The notes under the pieces: model-generated
What the model was told of the DNA's origin: nothing
The model's input: only the letters and a program-made list of their open reading frames with translations
The model's database searches: none
Translations under genes and position numbers: made by a program
Assembly: GCA_002315505.1 (NCBI GenBank)
Contig: DCGX01000023.1
Coordinates: 1 to 64,000 of the forward strand
DNA from: Ruminococcaceae bacterium UBA1767
Lineage (GTDB): Bacteria; Bacillota; Clostridia; Oscillospirales; Acutalibacteraceae
DNA length: 64,000 nucleotides
Reading direction: 5' to 3'
Shown here: positions 60,540 to 64,000 of the stretch, piece after piece
Layout: every line of letters begins with the position of its first letter
How positions within the stretch are numbered: the first letter of the stretch is position 1

Positions 60540-61790
60540 TTAGATTACCGACGGATTTTCCTTGATGTTCATCGTTGTGATGATTTCGGTAACGGTTGTT
60601 TCCGCATTGTCGGTAACATCAATTTTGATATCGGAAAGGAATTTATATATCGGGGTGCGTTCCTCAAAAATAGTTTCAAGCACCTTACGATTTCTTGCAA
60701 GATAAATTCCGTTGTGCTTCAGTTCATCAATCGGACGGGAAAGCCAGACGATATATCCGTTCTGTCTGAGATAATACTGATTTTCGGGACGAAGAACAGC
60801 GGCACTGTCAACGGCAATAACCTGACCGCCGTTCTGAGTGATTTTTTTGAGTGTTTTTGTTTCAAGGTCACGGTAGTATTTCTCACCATATGCAACGAAA
60901 ATTGTTGACAGCGGAACACCTGCCTGAATTTCAATAAGTCTGTCAATATCAATACAAGGTCTGCCGAGCTTTGCGGCGATAACCTTTGCGATTGTTGTTT
61001 TACCCGTTCCCGGCATACCGACAAAAATAATATTTTTTCTGCGGTCACTCATTGTCTTGTAGGTAGCCTTCATAAGTTCCTCGTCGGGCGGAATTCTACC
61101 GAATTTTATTTCTGTAAGATAAGCCTGTGCAACGAGCATTGAAAGTCCGTCAGAGTTGGGAATTTCCAGGTCCTCAGCATCGCAGATTAATCTTGTTCGA
61201 CGTGGGTTATAAATCAGTTCAAGCACACCGCAAAGATTTGTGAATCTTGAAAGGTCAAGGATTTTCTCACCATTGTTCGGGTACATTCCCGCAGTAGTTG
61301 TGTTGATAATAATATTAACGTCGGAATGCTGATAAAGGTTGTTGTAGTTAACCTCACCTGTCTGTGAAGCAGTGATGATTTCAGCCGCACCAAGGGATTC
61401 TGCAACCGCTTTAATTGTGATTGAGTTGTTGCCTGTACCGACAATGAGAACCTTCTTGTTCTTTACATCAATACCGCATTTATTAATCATATAAACAAAT
61501 GCATCAAATTCACAGTTGTCGCCTACAAGGTCGCCGTTTTCGTCAGTGTAAATCATATCAACGCTGCCGATTTTTTTTGCATTGTCGGTAATTTTATCGC
61601 AATATTTTATAACATCCTTTTTGTATGGGAAAGTTACGTTAATTGCAGAAAACTCCTTCTTTGCAAAAAAAGCATCGAGATTGTCCGGCTCAACCTGGAA
61701 CAAATCATATCTGAAGTTTCCGAGTTCTCTGTGAATTTCGGGAGAAAGGCTGTGCAATAGTCTTCTTCCGAGCAATCCATATGTTTTCAT
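60540..61790 (-). CDS. Degenerate AroE-AroK-like fusion protein, probably not a shikimate enzyme
   Basis: A 416-residue paralogue of the fusion at 11726-12946, with the same layout. In the AroE half SLSP and the Lys of NVTFPYK remain, but the conserved Asn of the IGSVNT motif is Asp, the catalytic Asp of GYNTD is replaced (GDNCEF), and the NADP loop reads GTGNNSIT instead of GSGGACKT. In the kinase half Walker A (GMPGTGKTT) remains, but GGG became DSA and the lid RP became NG. It may still bind a nucleotide. It is co-transcribed with a surface protein and an alpha-mannosidase, 15 bases after the former. Confidence 0.85.
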   Translation of the reverse strand: MKTYGLLGRRLLHSLSPEIHRELGNFRYDLFQVEPDNLDAFFAKKEFSAINVTFPYKKDVIKYCDKITDNAKKIGSVDMIYTDENGDLVGDNCEFDAFVYMINKCGIDVKNKKVLIVGTGNNSITIKAVAESLGAAEIITASQTGEVNYNNLYQHSDVNIIINTTTAGMYPNNGEKILDLSRFTNLCGVLELIYNPRRTRLICDAEDLEIPNSDGLSMLVAQAYLTEIKFGRIPPDEELMKATYKTMSDRRKNIIFVGMPGTGKTTIAKVIAAKLGRPCIDIDRLIEIQAGVPLSTIFVAYGEKYYRDLETKTLKKITQNGGQVIAVDSAAVLRPENQYYLRQNGYIVWLSRPIDELKHNGIYLARNRKVLETIFEERTPIYKFLSDIKIDVTDNAETTVTEIITTMNIKENPSVI

Positions 61791-61805
61791 TATTAATCCC
61801 CCCGG

Positions 61806-62663
61806 TTAGTGCTTAGGTTTTCCTGATTTTTTAATTCCTGCAATGCATCCTGCTATAATAAAGCAAACAGCAATCCCGACTACGGCAAAGGCTATGGTTT
61901 TCTTGCCGCTGCTGTTTCCTGAAATTTTGGAGTTCATCAGCTTGTTGTTAAGAGAAGCATAGGATTTTTCGCTCTCTTCTTCTGTGATTTTATTGGTTGT
62001 TGACTTTTTGCTTTTAGTCGTTTTAGCCTTTGTTGTTTTAGTTGTCTTTACTTTTGTTGTTTTAACTTTCGTAGTTTTTGCTTTAGTAGTTTTAGTAGTC
62101 TTGGCTTTTGTGGTTTTGGTTTTAGAAGTTTTTTCGTCTTCCTCTTCTTCTGTGTTTTCTTCAAAGTTAACGTCGGAAATATCAGTGGAAAATTCATTCG
62201 AGCGGACACCTTCCGTGTCGATAATGGTTGATGTCATTATAAGCTCGGCGGGAATCCCCTTTTTGATACCCACTGTAGTTTCGATGTAAACCGTAGCGGT
62301 CCGTGAATCGGACATAATATCGTCAATTTCGGCGAAATATATGTCATCATCATATTCAGCAGTACCGTCTGCCATAAGAAGAATAGGCCCGAGGTCGTTA
62401 AATTCAAGCTCAACACCGACATTGTTCTCGTCTGTAAAAGAGTCAAAGCTCGACATAAACAGTATGTGTATTCTGTTAGAGGAATAATCATATTTTACCT
62501 TGGCAACCGCATAGGTCAGCGAGCTGTTTGATTTGCCCTCGCTGAACAGGTTGTAAACCTCACTGTCTTCCCACAGCGCATTGTCGGAAATTGCCGATAC
62601 ACTTGTTGAGAAAATGAGTAAAAGTACAAAAGCTACCGAAAGAATACGGGAAACTAAACGCAA
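61806..62663 (-). CDS. Exported protein with Lys/Thr tandem repeats and C-terminal membrane anchor
   Basis: A 285-residue protein. A signal peptide (residues 1-24, ending SVSA) precedes a beta-rich domain of about 140 residues (IHILFMSSFDSFTDENNVGVELEF, ATVYIETTVGIKKG), an acidic patch, about 45 residues of KTTKAKTTK-type repeats, and a membrane segment near residues 258-278 with a basic end. The layout suggests an outer domain held off the membrane by a basic spacer that could bind wall polymers. The start is a TTG with GAGAGTGA upstream. It begins 11 bases after the mannosidase gene. Confidence 0.8.
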   Translation of the reverse strand: MRLVSRILSVAFVLLLIFSTSVSAISDNALWEDSEVYNLFSEGKSNSSLTYAVAKVKYDYSSNRIHILFMSSFDSFTDENNVGVELEFNDLGPILLMADGTAEYDDDIYFAEIDDIMSDSRTATVYIETTVGIKKGIPAELIMTSTIIDTEGVRSNEFSTDISDVNFEENTEEEEDEKTSKTKTTKAKTTKTTKAKTTKVKTTKVKTTKTTKAKTTKSKKSTTNKITEEESEKSYASLNNKLMNSKISGNSSGKKTIAFAVVGIAVCFIIAGCIAGIKKSGKPKH

Positions 62664-62674
62664 TTAAATCACTC

Positions 62675-64000
62675 TCAATATACCTTAACTGAAATAATTT
62701 CAAATGGCTTTGCCGTGAACTTAACCTTGCCGTCTTTAATTTCAAGCTCTTCAAGGTCATTTTCCATGAGGTCGCAGATATAAGCCTTTTCAGCTTCGAA
62801 GCCGAGTGTAAGCTCAACATCTGTACGTGCATTGAAGCACTCATAGCCACGGATAACAGTTCCGTCGCTGTCTTCTGCCTTCTTGATTGTTTCAATGATG
62901 AAGTTATCCTTGTCGCATGAAACAAATGAGAACTCGTCACTGAGCTTTCCGTCCTGCTTGTTAGCAGGGAATGCCTTCATCGGGCAGTTAAGCTCATAAG
63001 CGAGCTTGATTGTGCCTGCTGTTCTGTAATTTCCTGCGTGCGGAAGAATTGAATAGGTGAAGAAATGCTCACCCTTGTCGGCATCGTAGTCAGGATATGT
63101 TGCACATTTGAAGAGAGAGAGCTTCATTGTGCCGTTTTCAACATTGTGACCATATTTGCAGTCGTTGAGAAGACTGATGCCGTAGCCGTAATCTGCGTAA
63201 TCCATATATTTCTGTGCACAAACCTCGAACTTTGCTGACTCCCAGCTTGTGTTCTTGTGAACAGGACGCTCAACGCTGCCGTACTGAATTTCGTAGGTAG
63301 CCTTGTCGGAGTTAACATCAGTGTCGAATGCTGCTTTAAGGAACATATGCTCCTCGTGCCAGTCTGCGTAGGTGTCAAAGTCGATTCTGTTTGAATCATT
63401 GTAGAAGTAAATCTTCTGCTTGAGTACGGAATTGTAGAACTTTCTTGTGATTTCAAAGCCGAAGCGTGCGCCCTCGTCAATGAATTCAACCTTGTCAACA
63501 TTGTTGATTTCGTACTTCTTTTCTGTGTAGTATTTTGAAATTTCCCATGCATCGTATTCGTATGGGTAATCCTCAAATACCTCAATATAGTTTGCTCTGC
63601 CGCCGTCACGAATTGCATTTCTTCCGTTTTTCTTGTCGTAGAGCTTTGTAATTACATATTCGTCATCAAATTCAACGATGTAGTTGCTTGTTTCAAGTGT
63701 CTTTCCGTCGAGCTTGTAGTTTGCCTTCTGCTCGTCGAGTTTAACAACCTTGTAGCCCTTTGCAGGAATACCGTTCACACGATATGTCTTGCCGTTGTAG
63801 CTGACAAAGCCGTCGCTTACAAATGAATTCTGATTGAATACAGCAACACCGCCGTCGGTTTTGATATTTGAAATAATATCATTATATGCATTAGCCTGGA
63901 GCTCTTCACCGTTATCGAAGATTTTTTTGTAATCTTCACGGCAACGCTCGTAAACCGAGTGAATTGAAGAACCGGGGATAATATCGTGGAACTGATTGAG
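62675..64000 (-). CDS. GH38 alpha-mannosidase, C-terminal part (cut by the window end)
   Basis: The frame is open to the window edge, giving the last 441 residues of a larger enzyme. It begins with LNQFHDIIPGSSIHSVYE, a hallmark of GH38 alpha-mannosidases after the catalytic domain, and goes on through the beta-sandwich with ADWHEEHMFLKAAFDTD, YGSVERPVHKNTSWESAKFEV and YGISLLNDCKYGHN. GH38 enzymes trim mannose from glycans; bacterial ones usually act inside the cell on imported fragments. First visible gene of the minus-strand operon with the surface protein and AroE-AroK-like gene. Confidence 0.93.
   Translation of the reverse strand, partial: LNQFHDIIPGSSIHSVYERCREDYKKIFDNGEELQANAYNDIISNIKTDGGVAVFNQNSFVSDGFVSYNGKTYRVNGIPAKGYKVVKLDEQKANYKLDGKTLETSNYIVEFDDEYVITKLYDKKNGRNAIRDGGRANYIEVFEDYPYEYDAWEISKYYTEKKYEINNVDKVEFIDEGARFGFEITRKFYNSVLKQKIYFYNDSNRIDFDTYADWHEEHMFLKAAFDTDVNSDKATYEIQYGSVERPVHKNTSWESAKFEVCAQKYMDYADYGYGISLLNDCKYGHNVENGTMKLSLFKCATYPDYDADKGEHFFTYSILPHAGNYRTAGTIKLAYELNCPMKAFPANKQDGKLSDEFSFVSCDKDNFIIETIKKAEDSDGTVIRGYECFNARTDVELTLGFEAEKAYICDLMENDLEELEIKDGKVKFTAKPFEIISVKVY

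Overview
The window looks like chromosome from a low-to-mid GC member of the Clostridia, most likely a gut Oscillospiraceae/Ruminococcus-like organism. The support is AGGAGG-type ribosome binding sites, TTGACA/TATAAT promoters, a full shikimate operon of firmicute type, RNase Y, a MecA-like adaptor, TasA/SipW-type secreted proteins, and genes for L-fucose and glycan use. No rRNA, tRNA, CRISPR array or prophage was seen.

Region by region. (1) 1-5326, minus strand: a five-gene operon (small membrane protein, GH13 neopullulanase-like enzyme, divergent LytR-CpsA-Psr-like protein, metallophosphoesterase, small membrane protein) ending at a long hairpin terminator. (2) 5447-6607: mecA-like adaptor and rpe, overlapping tail to tail. 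(3) 6700-6938: a free-standing 37-residue peptide gene with its own promoter and terminator. (4) 6965-13387: the aro operon, DAHP synthase to type II dehydroquinase, with a consensus promoter and a structured leader. (5) 13401-17430, minus strand: rpsF-ssb-rpsR, then a ComM-like ATPase and a phytase-type histidine acid phosphatase. (6) 17552-22293: L-fucose genes fucU, sugar kinase and fucI, split by a DUF559 nuclease gene that sits between inverted palindromic repeats. (7) 22294-26651: GNAT-DUF2156 fusion, GH16 glucanase, phosphodiesterase, Gfo/Idh/MocA oxidoreductase.

(8) 26670-49461 is the most unusual part: about 22 kb, one strand, tightly packed. It encodes a degenerate EAL-domain protein, seven TasA/camelysin-like exported proteins (six with an AWF or AWY signal motif), four Ser/His signal peptidases of SipW type, a membrane-anchored McrB-like AAA+ ATPase, a DUF2357-like protein with a roughly 360-residue charged helix, a 2024-residue repeat adhesin, two related single-pass proteins, a polytopic membrane protein, a 51-residue protein and a family 2 glycosyltransferase. 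I read it as a surface fibre or adhesion system whose assembly may be linked to ATP-driven and nucleotide-sensing parts. The combination is not one I recognise as described.

(9) 49714-54401: PHP hydrolase, two overlapping small ORFs divergent from a B12-type radical SAM gene, and an exported metallophosphoesterase. (10) 54589-58402: a sugar-binding lipoprotein with no transporter, followed by a LytS-like sensor fused to a SpoIIE phosphatase and, convergent, an RsbW-like kinase; together a likely partner-switching signal chain. (11) 58897-64000: RNase Y, which appears to start at ATT, then a minus-strand operon of GH38 alpha-mannosidase (cut by the window edge), a Lys/Thr-repeat surface protein and a degenerate copy of the AroE-AroK fusion.

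All function calls are from reading sequence motifs; no database search was run.
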